Assembly (NCBI RefSeq): GCF_021129215.1
Contig: NZ_JAJOLP010000001.1
Coordinates: 682,001-746,000 of the forward strand
Reading direction: 5' to 3'
Origin: Agromyces sp. S2-1-8
GTDB taxonomy: Bacteria; Actinomycetota; Actinomycetes; Actinomycetales; Microbacteriaceae
DNA length: 64,000 nt
Position 1 is the first letter of the stretch, and every line of letters starts with the position of its first letter. This document shows positions 31,851 to 41,945 of the stretch, one piece after another. The notes beneath the pieces are model-generated. The model was not told the DNA's origin, searched no databases, and saw only the letters and a list, made by a program, of their open reading frames with translations. The position numbers and the translations under genes are program-made.

Positions 31851-32047
31851 AGAACCGTGTGTGAAGATCTCGAAAAGAAGTTCTCCCCCACAGGTGTGGA
31901 ATTCTTGAATCCCTGATCAAGTCAGAATTCAACCCGTGTAATTCACAAGAATTCCACAGTTGTCCACAGGCTGAGTGCACATGTTGGTCGGCGTTTCGCC
32001 CAGATTCTCCCCAGAGTTATCCACAGGCTGGCTTGTGCTGTGGACGA
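31851..32047. promoter_or_regulatory. AT-rich DnaA-box cluster with inverted repeat upstream of dnaB
   Basis: Part of the 547-bp gene-free interval between rplI and dnaB. It holds perfect DnaA boxes TTGTCCACA (31960-31968) and TTATCCACA (32017-32025) and a near-perfect reverse box TGTGGACGA (32039-32047). It also holds a 13-bp inverted repeat, TGTGGAATTCTTG (31895-31907) with CAAGAATTCCACA (31946-31958). The segment is much richer in A/T than its surroundings. Likely a DnaA-responsive control element for dnaB or an origin-associated site. Confidence 0.65.
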
Positions 32048-32184
32048 GCCTTCCATATCGTGAAGCAGCGTCCCTCGATCAGATGGTTCTCTCGCGGTCG
32101 CCGAGTCCATGTCAGTGGTCACGGCGAGGCTGAAGAGCGGGCGCGGGTCGCTCGCCCGCCCGAGCCGAATCGGAGGTCACCAAG

Positions 32185-33558
32185 TTGTCGATCGCGCACA
32201 TCGGGCTCGCCGAACCGGTCGACGACGAGGGAGCCCGACGGGGCGAACGCGTTCCGCCGCATGACCTGCTCGCCGAACAGAGCGCGCTCGGCGGCATGAT
32301 GCTCTCGAAAGACGCGGTCGCCGACGTCATCGAGACGATCCGCGGCGTCGACTTCTACGTGCCCAAGCACGAGGTCATCTTCAACGCCCTGCTGACGCTC
32401 TATTCGCACGGCGAGCCGACCGACGTCATCGCCGTGACCGACGAGCTCACGAAGACGGGCGACCTGCAGCGCGCCGGCGGCGTCGAGTACCTGCACACGC
32501 TCACGAGCCTCGTGCCGACCGCGGCGAACGCCGGCTTCTACGCCTCGATCGTCGCCGAACGCGCGCTGCTGCGCCGCCTCGTCGAGGCGGGCACGCGCAT
32601 CGTGCAGATGGGCTACCAGGGCGAGGGCGAGGTCGTCGACCTCGTCAACAACGCGCAGGCCGAGATCTACTCGGTCACCGGCTCGGTCGAGACCGAAGAC
32701 TACGTGCCCCTCTCCGACGCGATCGGCGTCGCGATCGACGAGATCGAGGCCGCGAAGCACACCGACGGCAAGATGGTCGGCGTGCCGACCGGCTTCGCCG
32801 ATCTCGACGACCTGACCAACGGCTTCCACCCCGGGCAGATGATCATCGTCGCCGCCCGACCCGCGATGGGAAAGTCGACGCTCGCGCTCGACTTCGCTCG
32901 GGCTGCGGCGATCACGAACGACCTGCCTGCCGTGTTCTTCTCCCTCGAGATGGGCAAGAGCGAGATCGCGATGCGCCTGCTGTCGGCCGAGGCATCCGTG
33001 CCGCTGCAGAACATGCGCAAGGGCACCGTCGACTCGCGCGACTGGACCACCATCGCCTCGACCCGCGGTCGCATCAACGATGCCCCGCTCTACATCGACG
33101 ACTCGCCGAACATGACGCTCGTCGAGATCCGCGCGAAGTGCCGCAGGCTCAAGCAGCGCGTCGGACTCAAGATGGTGGTCATCGACTACCTGCAGCTCAT
33201 GACGAGCGGCAAGCGCGTCGAGAGCCGCCAGCAAGAGGTGTCGGAGTTCTCGCGTGCGCTGAAGCTGCTCGCGAAGGAGCTGCAGGTGCCAGTCATCGCG
33301 CTGTCGCAGCTGAACCGTGGCCCCGAGCAGCGCGCCGACAAGATGCCCGCGATCAGCGACCTGCGCGAGTCGGGTTCGATCGAGCAGGACGCCGACATGG
33401 TCATCCTGCTGCACCGCGAGGCCGCCTACGAGCGAGACAGCCCCCGTGCCGGCGAGGCCGACCTGATCGTGGCGAAGCACCGAAACGGTCCGACGCGCAC
33501 GATCACGGTCGCCTTCCACGGGCACTTCTCGCGGTTCGCCGACATGGTGCAGGTGTAG
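32185..33558 (+). CDS. dnaB: Replicative DNA helicase DnaB
   Basis: Hexameric helicase that unwinds DNA at the fork. TTG start at 32185 (LSIAHIGLAEPVDDEG), strongly supported by CGGAGGT 7 nt upstream. N-terminal domain: PPHDLLAEQSALGGMMLSKD. RecA-like core: Walker A ARPAMGKST, H1a/Walker B VVIDYLQLM, and the C-terminal QLNRGPEQRADKMPAISDLR with RESGSIEQDADMV. 457 residues, without intein. The stop lies 17 bp before the left end of a 12-kb insertion, so any native downstream sequence has been displaced to 45.6 kb. Confidence 0.97.
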   Translation: MSIAHIGLAEPVDDEGARRGERVPPHDLLAEQSALGGMMLSKDAVADVIETIRGVDFYVPKHEVIFNALLTLYSHGEPTDVIAVTDELTKTGDLQRAGGVEYLHTLTSLVPTAANAGFYASIVAERALLRRLVEAGTRIVQMGYQGEGEVVDLVNNAQAEIYSVTGSVETEDYVPLSDAIGVAIDEIEAAKHTDGKMVGVPTGFADLDDLTNGFHPGQMIIVAARPAMGKSTLALDFARAAAITNDLPAVFFSLEMGKSEIAMRLLSAEASVPLQNMRKGTVDSRDWTTIASTRGRINDAPLYIDDSPNMTLVEIRAKCRRLKQRVGLKMVVIDYLQLMTSGKRVESRQQEVSEFSRALKLLAKELQVPVIALSQLNRGPEQRADKMPAISDLRESGSIEQDADMVILLHREAAYERDSPRAGEADLIVAKHRNGPTRTITVAFHGHFSRFADMVQV

Positions 33559-33560
33559 CC

Positions 33561-33575
33561 GGGCCGTTTCGCCGG
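33561..33575 (+). repeat. Left 15-bp direct repeat flanking the 12-kb insertion
   Basis: GGGCCGTTTCGCCGG, identical to 45605-45619, immediately before the element's first base. Confidence 0.9.
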
Positions 33576-33782
33576 TGTAGGTTCCGCAGGAAGATGTCAT
33601 TTTCCGCGAGTACTTGTCACCTACCTGTCATTAGTGACAACTACCGCGGATTCCGGCCCGTCCTAGGGTTCCACACGAAGATGGCATTTCTGCCACCTTC
33701 CGTGGGTCCCATAGATGAGTCGACCGTGCCTTTGCAGTAGACGCATCTGTGCGGGCGTTTTCACCAGTCAGGGTGAACGGGC
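33576..33782 (+). repeat. Element end A (left end of module I)
   Basis: Starts TGTAGGTTCCGC. Subterminal units include GAAGATGTCATTTTCC, ACTTGTCA, CTGTCATTAGTGACA and GAAGATGGCATTTCTGCC. The segment 33735-33758 (GCAGTAGACGCATCTG then TGCGGGCG) recurs with two changes at 40741-40764. Together with the flank up to 33914 it forms a 356-bp gene-free stretch. Confidence 0.8.
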
Positions 33783-33914
33783 CCTCATTCTCCAGGGGCT
33801 TGAACGGCGGTGTGGCGGGCTGGCTGCGGGGTGATCGCGTTGAGTGTGCCCGAGCGCACCCTCGCCGGCGCGTGGCGCGTGCCCCTGCCTATCACGCGAT
33901 CCTGTCCTCGGCGG

Positions 33915-34376
33915 CTACTCCTGTATGGCTGCGGGCGCGGCTCGTTTGCGAGCTGAGGTGGCGAGGATCCAGCCGAGGAGGGCGCCGACGATGGCGTTGA
34001 CGATGGTCCACATGATGGTGTCGGCGATCGCGGAGACAAGGTCCATGGTTTTGAAGATCGCGTACTGGGTGAACAGGAAGTACACCTCAGTGAGGAATGC
34101 GACGACGGCGGCTGCGGTCGCACCGCGTAGCGGTGTGTAGAACTTGCCCCAGGTGATGACGGTCGCCAGCAATACGCCGTGAGCGAGGTTGGCGATGATG
34201 ATCGCGACGATGTTGATGCTGTCTCTGGAGATCAGCTCCGTGGTTTCGGGGGATAGCTCGCTGAAACCTTCGAGGAAGTCTTGGAAGAAGGTTCCGTAGA
34301 TGAGCAGGGTAAGCCCGAACACTGCGACTGCGCCGACCACGGATGCGAGGAGGAACGTAGCGGTCTTGTGTTTCAT
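33915..34376 (-). CDS. Small four-helix membrane protein, unknown
   Basis: 153 residues with about four hydrophobic segments (near 9-30, 53-76, 83-105 and 120-142): TATFLLASVVGAVAVFGLTL, NIVAIIIANLAHGVLLATVI, FLTEVYFLFTQYAIF and MWTIVNAIVGALLGWIL. The C-terminus is basic. No family is recognised with confidence. It lies on the same strand as, and downstream of, the ABC permease operon in module I, separated by 271 bp containing a terminator, so it may be expressed separately. Base composition is less GC-rich than the core genes. Confidence 0.7.
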   Translation of the reverse strand: MKHKTATFLLASVVGAVAVFGLTLLIYGTFFQDFLEGFSELSPETTELISRDSINIVAIIIANLAHGVLLATVITWGKFYTPLRGATAAAVVAFLTEVYFLFTQYAIFKTMDLVSAIADTIMWTIVNAIVGALLGWILATSARKRAAPAAIQE

Positions 34377-34612
34377 ATCTCCGGTCCGATCTGTTCGGTG
34401 TGGGTGAGGGCGGTCTGCGGTGTCGAGGGAAATCGGAGTCAGATCTGTTGCTGCGGGTGCGGATCGCTCGGGTTTCGGGTGGTGCCATGGAGGAGCTGGA
34501 CTGCAACGAAAAGTCGTGATTATCCTTCGATTCTCAGACCGACGCCGCGTGCTCTTCTAGTGAGTTGATGCTGACATCACCTCCTCGGGACGTGATCGAT
34601 TGCGGAGCTGGT

Positions 34613-34640
34613 GGGGTGCTCGGGGTTTGCCGAGCACCCC
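34613..34640 (-). terminator. Terminator after ABC permease
   Basis: GGGGTGCTCGG-GGTTTG-CCGAGCACCCC, 11-bp perfect stem, 7 bp past the permease stop on the minus strand. Confidence 0.88.
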
Positions 34641-34647
34641 ATAGCGG

Positions 34648-35949
34648 CTATTCGTAGCGAAGTGAGTCGACGGGGTCGGCTTTCGCGGCCCGTGCGGCGG
34701 GCAGAGTGCCAGCGAGGAACGCGATCGCCATGACCAGCAGGATGATTCCCACGATCGATGCCGGGTCGAACGCGATCAGCGTGAGCCCTGGCAGGTCGGC
34801 GAGTAGTGTCTGCGAGAGTACGGAGCTGAGCCCGGTGCCGGCTGCGATCGCGATGACCGCGCCGATCGCGGAGCCGAGGAAGCCGATGAAGGTAGCTTCG
34901 AGGCTGAACAGGCCGAAGACCTTGCCGCTGCCCATGCCCATGGCTTTCATGAGTCCGATCTCCCGGGTCCGTTCCTGAACGGACATGTAGAGGGTGTTCA
35001 CGATCCCGAACGCCGCGGCTAGCAGTGCGATGATCGCGAACGCGTTGAGGACGAGCACGATCCCGTCGATGACGGTGGTGATTGTGCCGAGCTGGTCATC
35101 GATGGTCGTGCCGGTGAAGCCGGCGTCGGCGAGTCGCTCCTTGAGCGCTTCGATGTCGTCCGCGCTTGCGTCTGGGTCGAACCAGACGGTCGCGGATGAG
35201 TACCGGTCCGCTTCGTCTGCGGGGATGCCGGTGGACTGTGCGTCGAACAGGGTGTCGGTGAGCGCGGTGTTGATGAGGATGCTGGAGCCCGTCGGGGACG
35301 CGAGGGCCTCTTCCGTGACACCGACGACGGTCGCGTCGATGGTGTGCTGGGTGCGCACCGCGTCGGTGATCGCGATCGTCACGGTCTGTCCGATCGCGTC
35401 AGCGTCACTGTCGAATCCGAGCGGTTCCACGTACGCCTGCGGCAACGCGACTTCGTACTCCGTCGCGTCGTCATCGGGTGCGGAGCCATCCGCGAGGACG
35501 GTGGTCTGCCCGGCAACGAGGGCGCCGACGCTCGCGACGTACTGAGTGCCGTCATCGAATTGGATGAAGTCAGGGTTGATGTTCCGCTGCGCGTCGACGG
35601 AAAGGACCCCGTCGATGCCCTCGATGGTTTCGATGTCGTCGGGGGTGAGGGCGGTGACGGTCATCCCAGGGATGCCGGCGGAGACGGCGTCGGGGTCGTA
35701 TTCGGCCGGTTCGCCGCCTCCGGCGAGGGGGTCGCCAGCGTTTTCGGTGGTCTTCGTGACAGTCATCGCGTCGGAGGCTCCGACTCCGGAGATGGTGTCG
35801 TCGATGTAGTTGTTGATACCTGTGCCAAGGCCGCTGGTGATAGCCAGGGTGAATGCGCCGATGAAGATCGACAAAATCGTCAGGATGGTGCGGGTCTTGG
35901 ATCGGAACGTGTTGGAGACCGCGGAGCCGATCAGGTCGAGGGCCTTCAT
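34648..35949 (-). CDS. MacB/FtsX-type ABC transporter permease
   Basis: 433-residue permease. The N-terminal helix in RTILTILSIFIGAFTLAITS is followed by a large extracytoplasmic domain (about residues 50-290) and three C-terminal helices (VLVLNAFAIIALLAAAFGIV; SLEATFIGFLGSAIGAVIAI; ASIVGIILLVMAIAFLAG). The RTREIGLMKAMGMG coupling segment is typical of FtsX/MacB permeases. Such mechanotransmission transporters export peptides or drugs or regulate cell-wall enzymes; the substrate is unknown. Its ATG overlaps the ATPase stop by 4 bp. The two genes form one operon opposite to the histidine kinase. Confidence 0.9.
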   Translation of the reverse strand: MKALDLIGSAVSNTFRSKTRTILTILSIFIGAFTLAITSGLGTGINNYIDDTISGVGASDAMTVTKTTENAGDPLAGGGEPAEYDPDAVSAGIPGMTVTALTPDDIETIEGIDGVLSVDAQRNINPDFIQFDDGTQYVASVGALVAGQTTVLADGSAPDDDATEYEVALPQAYVEPLGFDSDADAIGQTVTIAITDAVRTQHTIDATVVGVTEEALASPTGSSILINTALTDTLFDAQSTGIPADEADRYSSATVWFDPDASADDIEALKERLADAGFTGTTIDDQLGTITTVIDGIVLVLNAFAIIALLAAAFGIVNTLYMSVQERTREIGLMKAMGMGSGKVFGLFSLEATFIGFLGSAIGAVIAIAAGTGLSSVLSQTLLADLPGLTLIAFDPASIVGIILLVMAIAFLAGTLPAARAAKADPVDSLRYE

Positions 35950-36644
35950 GCCGCTACCTCCGTAGTGTCGTCGATGAGGAGGCCGTCGCGGATGCGCAGC
36001 TGCCGGTCGCAGCGGGCGGCGAGGTCTTCGTCGTGGGTGACGACGATGAGGGTGATGCCGTGTTCCCGGTTCAGCTCGAAGAGGATGTCTTCGACGACGG
36101 CTCCGGTCTTGGAGTCGAGGTTGCCGGTGGGTTCGTCGGCGAAGATGATCCGGGGGTTGTTCACCAGGGCGCGGGCGATCACGACGCGTTGCTTCTGCCC
36201 GCCCGATAGGTTGATGGCCTTGTTCTTGGCCTTGTCGGCGAGTTCCAATTGCTCGAGCGCTGCCATGCCGCGGCGCTTGCGTTCTGCCGCACCGACGCCG
36301 GCGATCTTCAGCGGCAGTGTGACGTTGTCGAGCACTGATGCGTTGGGGATGAGGAAGAACTGCTGGAACACGAACCCGAAGGTCTTGTTGCGGGTGCGGT
36401 TGAGCCGGCGGCCCTTCAAAGTACGGGTGTCGACGTTCTCGAGCTTGATGCGACCGCTGGACGGGGCGTCGAGGAGGGCCATGATGTGCATCAAGGTGGA
36501 TTTCCCGGAGCCGGATTTGCCGAGGATCGCGATGGATTCACCTTCGGAGATGGCGAAGCTCACCCCCTTGAGGGCGTCGAAACGGGTTTGGCCGCGCCCG
36601 TACGACTTGTGCACGTCGTCGGCGAGGATGATCGGGATACTCAT
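35946..36644 (-). CDS. ABC transporter ATP-binding protein (MacB/LolD type)
   Basis: 232 residues with Walker A GKSGSGKSTLMHIM, Q-loop FVFQQFFLIP, signature LSGGQKQR, Walker B IIFADEPTGNLD and switch histidine VVTHD. It belongs to the family that partners FtsX-like permeases, encoded by the overlapping next gene. The ATG at 36644 (MSIPIILADDVHKSYGRG) is divergent from the histidine kinase. The 176-bp intergenic region holds a palindrome shared with the MFS gene, suggesting common control. Confidence 0.93.
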   Translation of the reverse strand: MSIPIILADDVHKSYGRGQTRFDALKGVSFAISEGESIAILGKSGSGKSTLMHIMALLDAPSSGRIKLENVDTRTLKGRRLNRTRNKTFGFVFQQFFLIPNASVLDNVTLPLKIAGVGAAERKRRGMAALEQLELADKAKNKAINLSGGQKQRVVIARALVNNPRIIFADEPTGNLDSKTGAVVEDILFELNREHGITLIVVTHDEDLAARCDRQLRIRDGLLIDDTTEVAA

Positions 36645-36745
36645 GAATCGCTCCTGTGATGCCCCGCGGGGCCGTCGGATGGTCTGGGTATCTCCAGCCT
36701 TCCGGGCACACCCGATACGCGCGTCGCTCTGACGCGGACACTCTC

Positions 36746-36763
36746 ATACCGCGGATGCGGTAT
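36746..36763. promoter_or_regulatory. Palindromic operator, copy 1 (ABC/histidine kinase)
   Basis: ATACCGC-GGAT-GCGGTAT, perfect 7-bp arms, between the divergent ABC ATPase and kinase genes. It matches copy 2 at 38691. Probable response-regulator site. Confidence 0.65.
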
Positions 36764-36820
36764 TTCCGGATCCCCTGAGAAGGTGACGTCTGTGGGGTCT
36801 GGTCGCGCCACACTGGGAGG

Positions 36821-38016
36821 GTGACCAGAGATCCGGATCGCCCCGTGACGGTGGCGGAGGTGCCGGCTTCACCGCATCCGGCGATGCCGGCGTGGGCGGG
36901 GGATCTGATCGCCGCAGCGCTGATCGTCGCCGCCGCGTTCGCACCCTTCCCGGGTGATGAGTTCCAACCCGACAACTGGGCGGCGACGGTCTTGGTGATC
37001 CTGCCGGCGGTTGTGTTGCCATTCCGGCGTAGATGGCCACTCGCCGTGCTCATCGTGTGCCTCGTCTTGTACGGGACGGCGGCGTGGATCGGGCTGCTGT
37101 CGCCGGGCATTGGGCTGAGCGTGGCGATCGCGATGTTTGGAGTAGCGAACCGGTCCACCCGACGAGCCACGGTCCTCATCGGGGGGCTCACCGTGCTGGT
37201 GGTGTTCGTGTTGAGCATTCCGGCCGCCCCCGGGAGTGTCTTTGACCCGCGGGTGTTCCAGTTCGTGTTCGCGGTCGCGTTCGCCTCCGCCGCTGGAGAC
37301 GGTGCCCGGTCACGTCGGGCATATATTGCGGCGATCACGGAGCGCGCCGAACGCGCCGAACAGACCCGGGATGCAGAGGCCCGCCGCCGCGTCACCGAGG
37401 AGCGGCTGCGCCTGGCCCGTGATCTGCATGACGCGGTCGCCCACCAGATCGCAGTCATCAGCCTGAACGCGGGAGTCGCTTCTTCCGCGCTGCGAGATGA
37501 CCCCGCCCGGGCGGCAACGGCGCTCGGCACGATCCGCGGAGCCGCCCGGACCGTTCTCGGCGAGATCGGTAGTCTGCTCACTATGCTCCGTGCCGACGAC
37601 CCGGCCGATGGCGTCCCGGCTCCTCAATACGGGCTCGAGCAGCTTCCCGACCTCCTAGACCAGTTCCGCAGCACCGGCCTGGAGGTGAACACTCGCATCG
37701 ACGGAGCGACCACGCACGTCACTGGTGTTGTGGGACTTGTGGCGTATCGGGTGATTCAGGAAGCACTCACGAACGCCCACAAGCACGGCACCGAGCACCG
37801 TGCCCACCTGCTGTTGGAGGTTGGACCGGACAACCTGCGGATCGTGGTTACCAACCCCGCCGGCGACCAGCCCAGCGCCCCCTTGACCGGTACTGGAGTA
37901 GGGCTGATCGGGTTGCGGGAACGAGTCGCGTCGGTGCGCGGAACCGTTGAGGCCGGTCCCATACTCGGCGGCTGGAAGATCAGCGCTACTCTGCCGCTGA
38001 AGAAGGAGGACGCGAC

Positions 38017-38020
<4 letters not shown>
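36821..38020 (+). CDS. Two-component sensor histidine kinase (NarL-partner type)
   Basis: 399 residues. Four to five N-terminal membrane helices (residues about 25-160) are followed by a HisKA_3 dimerisation helix with the phosphoacceptor His203 (ARDLHDAVAHQIAVISLNAG) and an HATPase domain (VIQEALTNAHKHGTEHR, GTGVGLIGLRERV). The membrane part has no large extracellular domain, so it probably senses a membrane-associated signal, as envelope-stress or drug sensors do. The GTG at 36821 is assumed; GGGAGG lies directly before it, so a start further inside is possible. Its stop overlaps the regulator start by 4 bp. Confidence 0.9.
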
Positions 38021-40448
<2,428 letters not shown>

Positions 40449-40553
40449 CCCGATCGATCGCGGTCTGTGGGATCCGGCCAAGCAATTTGCCCTAGCCGGC
40501 GCCACTCGCGCCCTTTGAGAGATCCCTTGCGGGGCGTGGCGGCAGATGTCGGT

Positions 40554-40652
40554 GTGTAGGAATTTGCCATCTTCCGTGGAATCCCGTCCGCTCAGACCCG
40601 GACAAATACCGCGGATTCTGCGCCACAGCGACATCTCCGCGCGGAACCTACA
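40554..40652 (-). repeat. Element end B1 (right end of module I)
   Basis: 99 bp, inverted orientation, reading outward-in TGTAGGTTCCGCGCGGAGAT and ending GTGTAGG-side at 40554. It is homologous over its whole length to end C (45505-45604): both carry GGATTCCAC-RGAAGATGGCA near the inner edge. It falls in the 443-bp gene-free junction 40449-40891. Confidence 0.8.
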
Positions 40653-40790
40653 TGTAGGTTCCCGTGGTAAATGTCCAATTCCCACTGGACTTGTCATCGA
40701 GGTGTCCAAAAGGACATGTGTTTGGGATTCGATCTGTGTTGCAGTAGACGTATCTGGGCGGGCGAATACCATCGGGTCAGGTAGACGGAC
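40653..40790 (+). repeat. Element end B2 (left end of module II)
   Basis: Starts TGTAGGTTCCCGTGGTAAAT. It shares ACTTGTCA, GTGTCC/GGACA and the 24-bp GCAGTAGACG-type block (40741-40764) with end A, but lacks about 70 bp of A's internal repeats. Confidence 0.78.
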
Positions 40791-40891
40791 AATTCGCTCG
40801 CTGGGCACGGCGAACTCATTCGACGATCGGGTCGCCCGCTCCCGGATGACGGTCGTATCTTTACGAAGCTGGCGCCGGAGATGGGGGATGC

Positions 40892-41728
40892 GTGATCCGT
40901 TCTGGCCCAGAGCCCGCAGGGTTGCTCCTTGACAACCACCCACGTCAATGCGGTGTGTGCGGGGTCTTCCGAAGGCTGAGTAAGACCCACGTGCCCCCAC
41001 AGGCGGCTGGCAACACCCGTGATGTTGAGCGAGCGAATGTGATGGCATCACCGGGGGTCGGACTGACGCCAGGGACTTGGAACAAGGGTGGGATGTGGGT
41101 GCGTGGGCTTTGCGTCGACTGCAACAACTTCGCCGGCTCACGCTATGACACGGCATACGCCGACTTCGCTCGTCGAGTGGAGACTCGGCTCAGGCTAACT
41201 TCTCGAAGTCGCATCGCGACACCAAACGCTCAGGCGGTTACTGTCGCTCCCGGCCGAGTCTCGCGATCGGTGCTTTCCGGAATGTTAGGGATCAGTCCCC
41301 ACACGCGGGTATTACATCCGACACTCGCGGAGCAGGTGCACGAAGGCGGGCCGGTTAGGCTCCCCGGTGAAATCACTCTGCGAGTTGCGACCTACATGGG
41401 GACCGCAGCCCAGCTCACCGGGCCGATGCTGACTGGTCTAACGGACGGAAGTGGCCGGGCGATCCATACTCTCGCCGCAGTGACATTCCGGCCATTCTCA
41501 TGGGCGCTGGCGACGTCCGACTCTGATGCCGTGCTTGCGGGTCGCGGCTGGGTCGATGCGACGGAGTGGCTCCTGTACGAAGACGCCCGGGACTCTCACG
41601 ATCTGCGATGGCTCGCACCAAATGGCGTTCCTGAGGTTCAGACAATTCTCCATGCGCCGTCCAACAGCGACATTCAGATGTACTCGAAGGAGATCGCCCC
41701 CATCATGGTTGGTCGCCTCCCGGGTTAG
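40892..41728 (+). CDS. Hypothetical protein with Cys4/HNH-like N-terminus
   Basis: 278 residues, start GTG 40892 with GGGGGATGC upstream. The N-terminus has two CxxC pairs and a histidine in the order QCGVCGVFRRLSKTHVPPQ ... LCVDCNNFAGSRYDTAY. This matches the layout of HNH-type zinc fingers or nucleases (CxxC, T-H-V-P-P, CxxCN), although a full catalytic HNH triad is not obvious. The remainder (about 90-278) has no family I recognise. Codon use is less GC-biased than in core genes. It lies just inside the left end of module II, where an element-encoded function might be expected. A role in defence or DNA processing is only a possibility. Confidence 0.7.
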   Translation: MIRSGPEPAGLLLDNHPRQCGVCGVFRRLSKTHVPPQAAGNTRDVERANVMASPGVGLTPGTWNKGGMWVRGLCVDCNNFAGSRYDTAYADFARRVETRLRLTSRSRIATPNAQAVTVAPGRVSRSVLSGMLGISPHTRVLHPTLAEQVHEGGPVRLPGEITLRVATYMGTAAQLTGPMLTGLTDGSGRAIHTLAAVTFRPFSWALATSDSDAVLAGRGWVDATEWLLYEDARDSHDLRWLAPNGVPEVQTILHAPSNSDIQMYSKEIAPIMVGRLPG

Positions 41729-41786
41729 CCCATCGGTTCTGTGGGCGCGGTGACGGACCGGCTTTGCGGGCGGATGGGCCAACGGA

Positions 41787-41852
41787 CGTGACGCCCTTTC
41801 GCCGCGTGACGCCCTTTTCATCAGGTGCCGGATCGGGCAAAAGGGCATCACG
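41787..41852. terminator. Repeat hairpin between convergent genes of module II
   Basis: CGTGACGCCCTTTT (41805-41818) pairs with AAAAGGGCATCACG (41839-41852), 14-bp arms with one G-T type mismatch and a 20-nt loop. A second direct copy CGTGACGCCCTTT lies at 41787-41799. It probably terminates both convergent transcripts. Confidence 0.65.
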
Positions 41853-41945
41853 TGAGAGTGGTCCATGAGTGGATCCGCCATCGGGACGATACTGAACCTC
41901 ACCGGTCGCTCGCTCGTGCGGGTTCTGATTGGCTGAGCATCCGCG

